Of a stretch of 64,000 nt of DNA, positions 52,963-60,629 are shown in pieces. Positions within the stretch are counted from its first letter, which is position 1; each line of letters opens with the position of its first letter. Source of the stretch: JBDHTQ01 sp039808765 (GTDB lineage: Bacteria; Pseudomonadota; Alphaproteobacteria; UBA2400); contig JBDHTQ010000003.1 of NCBI GenBank assembly GCA_039808765.1, forward strand, positions 186,001 through 250,000, written 5' to 3'. A model generated the notes under the pieces. The model did not search any database and had not been told where the DNA came from. It worked only from the letters and a program-made list of their open reading frames with translations. The translations under genes and the position numbers were made by a program.

Positions 52963-54042
52963 TTATTGAGGTTTTGCAACCAGATTGGGCATAAGGGGCT
53001 GACCAGTGCGTTGCTTGTTTTCAATTTCTTGAATGGTCATTGCTAATGCTGCTGCGCGCTCGGCAGAAGAAGGATGTGATGAAGCATATCGGATGGAGTT
53101 AGGATCTTGACGTGCAATGGCACGTGCAACACGTGGGCCTGCCTGAAGGTCATATCCTGTTGTTGCTAAAACGTACAAGCCCATATAATCCGCTTCACGT
53201 TCATATTCTTTACTGTAAGTCATACCCCCAACACCCGCTGCAGCCTGAACCACGTTGCCGCCCAAATCGATCCCACCAAATCCTTGAGCGATAGCCTCAA
53301 TCGCCAGACCTGCTGCGGCACCGATCATTACATTTTTCTGCGATTTGTTAACGTGTCCCAAAATGTTGTGGGACAATTCATGGGCCAGAACAAAAGCCAA
53401 TTCGTCGTCATTGACCACATCGTTCATCAAATCCAGCTCAACGTGAATGGCGCTGCCATCGGCATATGCGTTCCACGTTTGGCTATCTTCAAGAACAACA
53501 TCATATCCACATGATGGGATTGGTTGATATGTCGTTTGAAAAACCCGTTGGCCGCGCTGTGCTGTGATCTGAAGTGGTAGATTTTTTTGTGCTTTATCGC
53601 CACCATAAAAGTTTAATGTTTTGAACGCTTGGTGCCCCGAGGGAGCCGGGCGGCCATCAAGTGCTAAAATTCTATCACCAGGGTGCAAATCACCGATTGC
53701 ATTAACCACAACAGCAGGACCGTTATCCGGTGTGCCAATACTGATCGGGTATGAACGTATTACGTCCTTTCCGCAAAACGGGGCGGCAGAAATCAAAACG
53801 CGCTCCGCGACTGCGGCCAGCCTTTCTACAGGCTCTAGCCGGGTGGTGGGGGAAGCGGGTGATTGGTCAAAATTTGAAGACATTCCATTTTGAACCATCT
53901 GTTCTTGCTTTTGTGCTTCCGATTCAATTGCTTGAGGTGCGGCAACTTGATACTCAACCGCCCGTGAAGCACAACCTGTTGTTGTGAACATTATGCTCAA
54001 GGACAGGATAATGGTGGGTCCCCATGTCTGCGTTTTTTTCAT
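52963..54042 (-). CDS. M48 family zinc metalloprotease lipoprotein with PDZ-like region
   Basis: A 359-residue exported protein: signal peptide with lipobox TTGC (MFTTTGCASRAVEY), then a PDZ-like segment (about 110-155: GDLHPGDRILALDGRPAP), then the M48 catalytic domain with HELSHNILGH (HExxH) and the third ligand Glu in YSKEYEREADYMGL. Similar to BepA/LoiP-like quality-control proteases acting on outer-membrane proteins. ATG 54042 has GAGGATAAAA before it. Single gene with its own terminator. Confidence 0.9.
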   Translation of the reverse strand: MKKTQTWGPTIILSLSIMFTTTGCASRAVEYQVAAPQAIESEAQKQEQMVQNGMSSNFDQSPASPTTRLEPVERLAAVAERVLISAAPFCGKDVIRSYPISIGTPDNGPAVVVNAIGDLHPGDRILALDGRPAPSGHQAFKTLNFYGGDKAQKNLPLQITAQRGQRVFQTTYQPIPSCGYDVVLEDSQTWNAYADGSAIHVELDLMNDVVNDDELAFVLAHELSHNILGHVNKSQKNVMIGAAAGLAIEAIAQGFGGIDLGGNVVQAAAGVGGMTYSKEYEREADYMGLYVLATTGYDLQAGPRVARAIARQDPNSIRYASSHPSSAERAAALAMTIQEIENKQRTGQPLMPNLVAKPQ

Positions 54043-54217
54043 TTTTATCCTCGTCATAATGGTGGCAATACGAATTACTATGTAAGGTTTTCACAAAAAT
54101 GCCACTGTTAAGTTACTAAATCGTTTTTAAATCTATCATATGAAAAAAAATTATCGATGAGCGCTATTCTTTAAGATCAGGTGTGGCAAAAGCTAAAAAA
54201 ATAGGTATAAGGAGGCT

Positions 54218-54991
54218 ATGGATTTTTTTGCTGCTTTGGGCCGACCAGTTCTCCTTTTTCTCGCTGCGTGCGGGCGGTTGTCGCTTTTTGCGTTTCGGGC
54301 TGTAAGTCACTGTTTTCGTCCGCCTTTTTACGGTCGACTGTTGTTTCGGCAAATCATCGATATGGGCTATTATTCTCTTCCCGTTGTCGGGCTGACCACC
54401 CTTTTTGCCGGGATGGTTTTGGCATTGCAGAGTTACACCGGTTTTGCGCGCTTTAATGCCGAGGGTGCGGTGGCAACTGTTGTGATTCTTTCTCTTACGC
54501 GTGAGCTTGGTCCGGTCATGGCCGGCTTGATGGTGGCTGGGCGTGTTGGTGCGGCGATTGCGGCCGAGCTCGGCACGATGAAAGTGACAGAGCAAATTGA
54601 TGCTCTCTCAACACTTTCAACGCATCCCTTTAAGTATTTGGTTGTGCCGCGCCTTCTGGCCGGAACATTGATGCTGCCCGCTTTGGTACTGGTGGGGGAC
54701 GTCATCGGAATTTTTGGAGGGTATTTGGTGGGAGTTTATCGTTTGGGGTTCAACTCGGCCAATTACATTGCTCAAACGTGGCGTTACTTTGAAGCCGATG
54801 ATGTTATATCCGGGCTAATTAAGGCTGCTGTTTTTGGTTTTATCATCAGCCTCATGGGGTGTTATCACGGCTTTAATTCTGATCGCGGTGCAGCGGGTGT
54901 GGGCAAGGCAACCACCAATGCTGTCGTTACGGCGTCGATCCTTATTCTTGTCTCCAACTATATGTTGACGGGGGTGTTCTTTGCCGACTGA
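54218..54991 (+). CDS. MlaE-type ABC permease (second Mla-like locus)
   Basis: A 257-residue permease with five to six membrane segments. VVGLTTLFAGMVLALQSYTGFARF, LTRELGPVMAGLMVAGRVGAAIAAELGTMKV, EQIDALSTLSTHPFKYLVVPRLLAG, GCYHGFNSDRGAAGVGKATT are the DUF140/MlaE landmarks in short segments. There is no STAS fusion, unlike the permease at 38872. AAGGAGGCT precedes the ATG. It overlaps the ATPase gene by 11 bp. Confidence 0.94.
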   Translation: MDFFAALGRPVLLFLAACGRLSLFAFRAVSHCFRPPFYGRLLFRQIIDMGYYSLPVVGLTTLFAGMVLALQSYTGFARFNAEGAVATVVILSLTRELGPVMAGLMVAGRVGAAIAAELGTMKVTEQIDALSTLSTHPFKYLVVPRLLAGTLMLPALVLVGDVIGIFGGYLVGVYRLGFNSANYIAQTWRYFEADDVISGLIKAAVFGFIISLMGCYHGFNSDRGAAGVGKATTNAVVTASILILVSNYMLTGVFFAD

Positions 54992-55757
54992 GCCAAAAAT
55001 ATCTATCCGTAAATTAAAAAAGAGCTTTGGCTCTAAAACCGTTTTAAATGACGTTAATCTTGACGTTTTAAAAGGTGAGTCCTTGGTCGTTATCGGCGGA
55101 TCCGGTACGGGTAAATCGGTTTTAATCAAAAATATTCTCGGGTTGCTTCAACCTGATTATGGCCAGATCATGGTTGATGGACATAATGTTGTTGACATGT
55201 CGTCACGCCAACGTCGTCAAATTATCACCCAATGCGGAATGCTTTTTCAAAACGCCGCCCTATTTGATAGCCTCAAAGTTTGGGAAAATGTTGCCTTCGG
55301 CTTAATTCAGGGACAGCATATGCCCCGTCGCGAAGCTCAAAAAATTGCCATTGAAAAACTTGCACACGTGGGATTACCCCCTGAAGTGGGCCATCTCTTT
55401 CCCGCTGAACTGTCGGGGGGGATGCAGAAACGGGTCGGATTAGCGCGGGCCATTGCAACACAACCACAAATCCTTTTTTTTGACGAGCCAACCACCGGCC
55501 TTGATCCAATTATGGCAGATGTTATTAACGATCTCATCATTTCGTGCGTCAGAACATTGGGGGCAACCGCCTTAACGATTACCCACGATATGGCCAGCGT
55601 ACGCAAAATTGCGGATCGTGTCGCAATGTTACACGAGGGGAAAATTATTTGGGTGGGTAAGGTTGATGAAATGGATTGTTGTGGCAATCCTTACGTCGAT
55701 CAATTTATTCACGGTCGTGCCGATGGGCCGATTAGCATGCCGGTCAGTAATTTATGA
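54981..55757 (+). CDS. ABC transporter ATPase of the second Mla-like locus (MlaF-like)
   Basis: A 258-residue ATPase: Walker A GGSGTGKSVLI, Q-loop CGMLFQNAALF, signature LSGGMQKRVGLARAI, Walker B ILFFDEPTTGLDP, H-loop TITHDMASV. The start is TTG 54981, inside the permease gene, with GGGGGTG upstream, implying translational coupling. No MCE (MlaD) gene follows; rpe comes next. The MCE partner must lie elsewhere or is shared with the first locus. Confidence 0.93.
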   Translation: MPTEPKISIRKLKKSFGSKTVLNDVNLDVLKGESLVVIGGSGTGKSVLIKNILGLLQPDYGQIMVDGHNVVDMSSRQRRQIITQCGMLFQNAALFDSLKVWENVAFGLIQGQHMPRREAQKIAIEKLAHVGLPPEVGHLFPAELSGGMQKRVGLARAIATQPQILFFDEPTTGLDPIMADVINDLIISCVRTLGATALTITHDMASVRKIADRVAMLHEGKIIWVGKVDEMDCCGNPYVDQFIHGRADGPISMPVSNL

Positions 55758-55898
55758 GGCAGTTTTTTATACGAGAGTAATACTTTATTAGGAAAGAAAT
55801 GGTCTTAATTGTTTTTTGTCAATAAACTTTATGAAAAATTGTTCGAAAAGGTTGGTGGCGTTTGCAAAAAATATACTTGAATGATAGGATGTGCGACC

Positions 55899-56591
55899 AT
55901 GTCTGAGCGATTTGTTGCGATTGCCCCCTCTATCCTTGCGGCTAACCTGTCGTGTTTAGGCGACGAGGTGAGGGCGGTCGGTGCTGCGCACGCTGATTAT
56001 ATTCATTTTGATGTTATGGATGGTCACTTTGTGCCCAATATCAGTTTTGGCCCCGGTCTTTTGAAGGCGGTTAAACAAACAACTTCATTGCCATTAGATG
56101 TGCATCTGATGATTGCTCCGGTAGATGCGTACATCAAAGATTTTGCCGAGGCTGGCGCAGATATCATCACCGTTCACCCTGAAGCGGGGCCGCATTTACA
56201 CCGGACGCTACAGCTTATTAAAAGTTGTGGCGTGAAGGTTGGTGTTGCTCTTAATCCGGCAACGCCCTTGAGTGCCATTGAGCCAGTCTTAATGGATATC
56301 GATTTGTTGTTGATCATGACCGTTAATCCCGGTTTTGGGGGGCAACAGTTTATTCCTTCGTGTGTTGAAAAAATTGAGATGGCGCGTCGCTTGATCGACA
56401 TCATCGGCAAACCCATCTTACTTGAAGTTGATGGGGGGATAAATGCGCAAACAAGCGCTATTGCGCGCTCAGCCGGTGCTGATATTTTAGTTGCCGGAAC
56501 AGCAATTTTTGCAGCTGACAGGGGGGATGAAACCGATAACGGTGAATTTGATTATGCAGCGCGCATCAAAACATTGCGGGGTGGGGCATGA
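55899..56591 (+). CDS. rpe: Ribulose-phosphate 3-epimerase
   Basis: A 230-residue TIM-barrel enzyme of the pentose phosphate pathway, interconverting ribulose-5-P and xylulose-5-P. Motifs: APSILAANLSCLGDEV, the metal-binding YIHFDVMDGHFVPNISFGP, DVHLMI, TVNPGFGGQQFIP and EVDGGIN. ATG 55899 is chosen over 55881 because AGGA lies upstream and the family start follows directly. Its stop overlaps the heparinase-like gene (ATGA). Confidence 0.97.
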   Translation: MSERFVAIAPSILAANLSCLGDEVRAVGAAHADYIHFDVMDGHFVPNISFGPGLLKAVKQTTSLPLDVHLMIAPVDAYIKDFAEAGADIITVHPEAGPHLHRTLQLIKSCGVKVGVALNPATPLSAIEPVLMDIDLLLIMTVNPGFGGQQFIPSCVEKIEMARRLIDIIGKPILLEVDGGINAQTSAIARSAGADILVAGTAIFAADRGDETDNGEFDYAARIKTLRGGA

Positions 56592-58249
56592 CCACCTTGC
56601 TTACAAAAAAACCTGTCTCACCGATTAAAAACCTAACGCTGGGTCACAAAATCCGGGCGCATATCTGTCAGTGGCGATGGGTTGGGTCGCTTGCAGACTG
56701 GTCTTTTATCAAAGGGATGGATGGGCTCAACGTCATCCCGCCCGATAACTGGCCGGGGGATGCGGCACTGGGAAGTGCCATCGTTAAAGGTGATTTGTAC
56801 TTTTGTGGGGAAACGGTTCACCTTGATCGCCCCAATTGGTTTCCTGAAAACGTATCGATCGGTTTTTTGCGCGCCTTACACAGTTTTAACTGGCTTCATG
56901 ATTTGCGTACCCTTAATGGGGATGTAGCGCGCCGTCAGGCCCGCTTGATGGTGAGAAGCTGGATTGAAGAATTTTCATCATGGAGTGAATTTGCTTGGGA
57001 TCCAACCATTCTTGGACGGCGCGTGACGAACTGGATCGGCTTATACGATTTTTTTTGCTCAACGGCAGATGATGAATTTTGCCAGCGTGTGCATATGAGT
57101 CTGCGACATCAGACACGTTATTTAATGCGCAGCATTCACATGATACCTTCGGGGTATCGTCGAATTTCAGCGCTTAAAGGCTTGTTTTATGCTGGTGTTT
57201 GTTTGCCGAACGGTGAGGCTAAACTAGCTTTGGCTTTACGCCTTCTTAATAGCGAATTGAGTGCTCAAATTTTGCCCGATGGGGGGCACTGTGAGCGCAA
57301 TCCTCTTGCGCTGTTGGATGTTTTGCGCCACCTGATAGACATTCGTGCTGTATTACGTGCAGGTGCACAAGAAGTTCCTGAAAAACTACAACACGCCATT
57401 GACCGCATGACACCTGCATTGCGTTTTTTCCGTTATCACGATGGTGGTTTAGGGTTGTTCAATGGTGGTCGAGAAGGCCCGCCACAACTTATTGAACTCA
57501 CGCTTCAGCAAGCCGATGCGCGCGGTAAACCTTTACGCAGCATGAAACACATGGGGTTTGAGCGGCTTTCACTCGGTAAAACCCTTATTATGATGGATTG
57601 CGGTATGCCCACGACCGCTGCGGCTCAAAAATCAAGTCACGCCGGAATTCTGTCTTTTGAAATGAGCGTAGGGCGTGATCGTTTTATTGTGAATTGTGGA
57701 TCGCATCCTTCAGGTCACCATGTTTGGCAGGAGGCTCTTGCCAGTACGGCAGCTCACTCCACACTTACCCTAAATGACACAAATGCTTTTGAATGTTTAA
57801 GCAGTGATGTTACACGTTTGCCTCAACGTGTTAACTGTGAGCGGCAAGATGAAAAAGAAGCGGTTTGGGTGGAGTGCTTTCATGACGCATACGAAGCGCT
57901 TTACCAAACGTTGCATTTTCGCCGAATTTATTTGGGTGATGATGGAGAAGATGTTCGTGGCGAAGATGCTTTGGAGGGGCCGGAAGGTATTCCGTTTTGT
58001 GTTCGCTTTCACTTGCATCCCAATGTTCAAGCCTCTCTTATCCAGCAAGGGATGGCAGTTTTACTGGCACTTCCCTCAGGAGGGGGGTGGCGTTTTAGAG
58101 CTTCTGGCGCTTCAATCGCCCTTGAAGAAAGCATTTATTGCGGCAAAGACGATGAAATTCGCCAGTCAGTGCAAATTGTATTGACTGGTATTACAAATCC
58201 ACTTGAGACTGTCATTAAATGGGCTTTTCAAAAAGAAAAAAAGTCCTAA
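56588..58249 (+). CDS. Heparinase II/III-like protein
   Basis: A 553-residue protein. An alpha-helical barrel covers about 50-300 (WLHDLRTLNGDVARRQARLMV, WDPTILGRRVTNWIGLYDFF, LPDGGHCERNPLALLDVL), and a beta domain about 330-545 (SHAGILSFEMSVGRDRFIVNCGS, ASTAAHSTLTLNDTNAF, HLHPNVQASLI). The catalytic Asn-Tyr-His set of lyases is only partly evident. No signal peptide is visible. The rpe-heparinase pairing is a conserved alphaproteobacterial arrangement, with a proposed role in cell-wall or polysaccharide metabolism; the substrate is unknown. Confidence 0.85.
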   Translation: MTTLLTKKPVSPIKNLTLGHKIRAHICQWRWVGSLADWSFIKGMDGLNVIPPDNWPGDAALGSAIVKGDLYFCGETVHLDRPNWFPENVSIGFLRALHSFNWLHDLRTLNGDVARRQARLMVRSWIEEFSSWSEFAWDPTILGRRVTNWIGLYDFFCSTADDEFCQRVHMSLRHQTRYLMRSIHMIPSGYRRISALKGLFYAGVCLPNGEAKLALALRLLNSELSAQILPDGGHCERNPLALLDVLRHLIDIRAVLRAGAQEVPEKLQHAIDRMTPALRFFRYHDGGLGLFNGGREGPPQLIELTLQQADARGKPLRSMKHMGFERLSLGKTLIMMDCGMPTTAAAQKSSHAGILSFEMSVGRDRFIVNCGSHPSGHHVWQEALASTAAHSTLTLNDTNAFECLSSDVTRLPQRVNCERQDEKEAVWVECFHDAYEALYQTLHFRRIYLGDDGEDVRGEDALEGPEGIPFCVRFHLHPNVQASLIQQGMAVLLALPSGGGWRFRASGASIALEESIYCGKDDEIRQSVQIVLTGITNPLETVIKWAFQKEKKS

Positions 58250-58345
58250 ATTTAGAAAGTGTTCGTTAATTAAAACACTCTAGTTTGGTTTTGTTATCGC
58301 GTTTTTTCTGTGACCCCTATCTGAGGATTGTTGAGGACGTAGAAG

Positions 58346-59638
58346 ATGAATACTGTTGATATCCCGCGGGGGGGGAACGCTTCAATCCAGTCTGCGCTTC
58401 AAGGCGCGAATAATATTTTACGTCTCGACGTAAGCTGGGCAGGTGATGGCAGCCAAACCCCTTCTTGTGATGCGTTGGCTTTCTGCCTTGGTGAAAATGG
58501 AAAAATTCGCCAGGAATCAGACATGATTTTCTACAACAATCGCTCTGCTTGCAATGGGGCAGTGGTCTTAAGCGATCTGAGCGCTGATGGAAAAGGTGGA
58601 TATACCCAGTCTTTTCGCGTGTTTGTCAATCAGATTTCCAATGACGTTGCCCGAGTTGTTTTCTGTATGAATATCGATACCGGTTTAGGCAGTGTTCTAT
58701 CTGTTTCACAACTGAAAAAACTCAACGTAACACTCTTGCATGAAGGTACAAACGCTGCACTGGCAACGTGCGTAACCAACGTCAAAGAATCGCAAACAAC
58801 AGCAATCATTCTGGCTGAGCTCTATCGTCGGAACAACGAGTGGAAAATAAAATCCGTGGGGCAGGGGTATGATGAAGGATTGTCTGCACTTGCTGAGGGC
58901 TATGGCGTGGTCGTTGCAGATGCGGCACAGGGAGTAAGTGGGCAGTCGCCCTCTGCATCAATTAGCACCATGCCTCAGCTTAACAGAGAAAATTTGACAC
59001 ATATGTTGTCCGCCGCGCTTGTTCCAGGCGGCACCACTGAAATGCGAATTAATTTAGTATGGGGAGATCCAAACCAACCCCATCCAGATACATTGTCTGT
59101 ATCTGCACAAAAGAAAACACTTATCGGCTCTCTTTTAGGACGGCCAAATGTAAAGCGTTCTCTTGATCTCGATTTATGCTGTCTTTATGAGTTAAAAGAT
59201 GGATATCGTGGTATTGTGCAAGCTTTGGGAAATAAGTTTGGGGCTTTTGCGAGTGCGCCCTATGTTGAACTGATGGGGGACGAAGGCCGGGTTAAATCAT
59301 CCAAGCCACGCTCTGCCCAGCAAGTTGAAACATTGCGCGTCAACGGCATTTTCTGGCATGAAATAAATCGGTTGCTTGTTTTCGCCATGATCTTTGAGGG
59401 GGTGCCAGACTGGAAAAACAGTTTGGGAAAAACCTCGATTCTCATTCCCGATCACCCACCCGTGAGTGTTCGTTTGGACGAATGCGAAGGAAAAAATCGA
59501 ACTTGTTCTATCGCACTGATTGAGAACGTTGACGGCAAAATTGTTATCAACAAATGCCTCAACACTTACAAAAATCCCCGAGAGCTTGATCTTGCTTTCG
59601 GATGGGGGCTGCGTTGGACAGCTGGATTAAAAGACTGA
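58346..59638 (+). CDS. TerD-family protein with two TerD domains
   Basis: A 430-residue cytoplasmic protein. The first TerD domain (about 10-185: LRLDVSWAGDG, MIFYNN, RVVFCMNIDTGLG, GELYRRNNEWKIKSVGQGYDEG-like LAELYRRNNEWKIKSVGQ) lacks the aspartate-rich calcium loop seen in classic members (SCDALAFCLG in place of FDLDASAF). A linker (190-215) leads to a second, more divergent TerD-like domain (about 225-430: INLVWGD, DLDLCCLYELKDG, GWGLRWTAGLKD). TerD proteins belong to stress/phage-associated tellurite-resistance clusters and bind calcium. It is followed after 24 bp by a single-domain TerD gene. Confidence 0.85.
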   Translation: MNTVDIPRGGNASIQSALQGANNILRLDVSWAGDGSQTPSCDALAFCLGENGKIRQESDMIFYNNRSACNGAVVLSDLSADGKGGYTQSFRVFVNQISNDVARVVFCMNIDTGLGSVLSVSQLKKLNVTLLHEGTNAALATCVTNVKESQTTAIILAELYRRNNEWKIKSVGQGYDEGLSALAEGYGVVVADAAQGVSGQSPSASISTMPQLNRENLTHMLSAALVPGGTTEMRINLVWGDPNQPHPDTLSVSAQKKTLIGSLLGRPNVKRSLDLDLCCLYELKDGYRGIVQALGNKFGAFASAPYVELMGDEGRVKSSKPRSAQQVETLRVNGIFWHEINRLLVFAMIFEGVPDWKNSLGKTSILIPDHPPVSVRLDECEGKNRTCSIALIENVDGKIVINKCLNTYKNPRELDLAFGWGLRWTAGLKD

Positions 59639-59662
59639 GTTTTATTTGACGAGGAGTAAAAT

Positions 59663-60250
59663 ATGGCTGTAACATTATCAAAAGGTGAAAACGTTAGCCT
59701 GAGTAAAGAAGCGCCAGGTCTGAATGTTGTTCGTATCGGCTTGGGATGGCAGGAGCGCGAGACCGATGGGGATGATTTTGACCTTGATGCCAGTGCCTTC
59801 CTTTTGAATGTTGATGGCCATGTTACAAACGACGTCGACTTTGTTTTTTACAATAATCTGATCTCTTCTTGCCATTCTGTTGAGCATGCCGGAGATAATT
59901 TAACCGGACAAAAAGAAGATGAAGATGTGGATGCTGAAACAATTCGGGTCACGTTGGAGAAGGTTCCACCAATCATTGAGCGTATTACTTTTTGTGTGAG
60001 TATTCATCAAGCCGAAATTCGTCAGCAAAATTTTGGTATGGTGACCAATGCCTATATTCGCGTTATCGATGACAAAAACGGCAATGTTCTTGCGCGCTAT
60101 GATTTGAGTGAAGATGCCTCGATAGAGTCTGCAATGATTTTTGGCGAGCTTTATCGCTATGGCGGTGAATGGAAGTTTAGAGCAACCGGGCAAGGCGTGC
60201 CTGGCGGTCTTGGCGAATTGGCGCGTTACTTTGGTGTCAATGTTGAATAA
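59663..60250 (+). CDS. TerD-family calcium-binding stress protein
   Basis: A 195-residue protein with an intact TerD domain: VRIGLGWQERETDGDDFDL in parts, with the acidic loop DGDDFDLDASAFLL, DFVFYNN, ERITFCVSIHQAE and GELYRYGGEWKFRATGQG at the end. The aspartates needed for calcium are present. GAGGAGTAAAAT precedes ATG. Pairs with the two-domain TerD gene; TerC, TerB and other Ter genes are not seen here. Confidence 0.94.
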   Translation: MAVTLSKGENVSLSKEAPGLNVVRIGLGWQERETDGDDFDLDASAFLLNVDGHVTNDVDFVFYNNLISSCHSVEHAGDNLTGQKEDEDVDAETIRVTLEKVPPIIERITFCVSIHQAEIRQQNFGMVTNAYIRVIDDKNGNVLARYDLSEDASIESAMIFGELYRYGGEWKFRATGQGVPGGLGELARYFGVNVE

Positions 60251-60283
60251 ATGAAGGTGTAATCGCGTGCCTTTTGAGCACCC

Positions 60284-60312
60284 TTGACAACTGTCTTGAG
60301 CAAGGTGTAAAT
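60284..60312 (+). promoter_or_regulatory. Likely promoter of tRNA-Gln
   Basis: A perfect -35 (TTGACA, 60284-60289), a 17-nt spacer and a weak -10-like GTAAAT (60307-60312), which ends 12 nt before the tRNA gene. Confidence 0.6.
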
Positions 60313-60324
60313 CATTGCCACCTT

Positions 60325-60398
60325 TGGGGGATCGTCTAACGGTAGGACAGCGGACTCTGACTCCGTCAGTCTAGGTTCGAATCCTAGTCCCCCAGCCA
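60325..60398 (+). tRNA. tRNA-Gln(CTG)
   Basis: 74 nt with encoded CCA. Acceptor TGGGGGA pairs with TCCCCCA; D-arm GTCTAACGGTAGGAC; anticodon stem GCGGA/TCCGT with loop CTCTGAC, anticodon CTG (reads CAG); T-arm CTAGGTTCGAATCCTAG; discriminator G. The accessory region begins directly after it. Confidence 0.96.
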
Positions 60399-60440
60399 CT
60401 CAGTCACCCATTCCCCGAACTCAGAGAATATACCGGCTCA

Positions 60441-60466
60441 ATGCCCGCCATTGCGGGGCGTTTTGC
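60441..60466 (+). terminator. Possible terminator after tRNA-Gln
   Basis: GCCCGC / GCGGGGC-like hairpin with a short CATT loop followed by GTTTTGCG. Modest U-tract. Confidence 0.5.
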
Positions 60467-60473
60467 GCATCCC

Positions 60474-60560
60474 GAATTTCCGCCGAACCTGGAGAACGGG
60501 TGCTGCTGCCCCGTTTCTGCCGTTTTTCTCCAGAGGGGTTTTTTCCAGTTCGGCGGAATC
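60474..60560. repeat. Large imperfect inverted repeat with nested arms
   Basis: Outer arms TTCCGCCGAACCTGG (60478-60492) and CCAGTTCGGCGGAA (60545-60558) pair over 14 positions with one bulged base. Nested inside are CTGGAG (60489-60494) with CTCCAG (60528-60533) and ACGGG with CCCGT (60496-60500 and 60510-60514). It lies between the tRNA terminator and the ATPase-nuclease gene, so it could be a recombination site, a regulatory hairpin or an element end. Confidence 0.8.
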
Positions 60561-60580
60561 AGGTTTTGGCTGCGTTCAAA

Positions 60581-60597
60581 TATAATCCATCTATAAT
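60581..60597 (+). promoter_or_regulatory. Candidate -10 elements for the ATPase-nuclease gene
   Basis: Two TATAAT hexamers (60581-60586 and 60592-60597) about 35-45 bp before the ATG at 60630. No well-spaced -35 is convincing, and the upstream inverted repeat may overlap the promoter. Confidence 0.4.
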
Positions 60598-60629
60598 GCA
60601 AACCTACGTACAGAAAGCAGGGGAACGCC

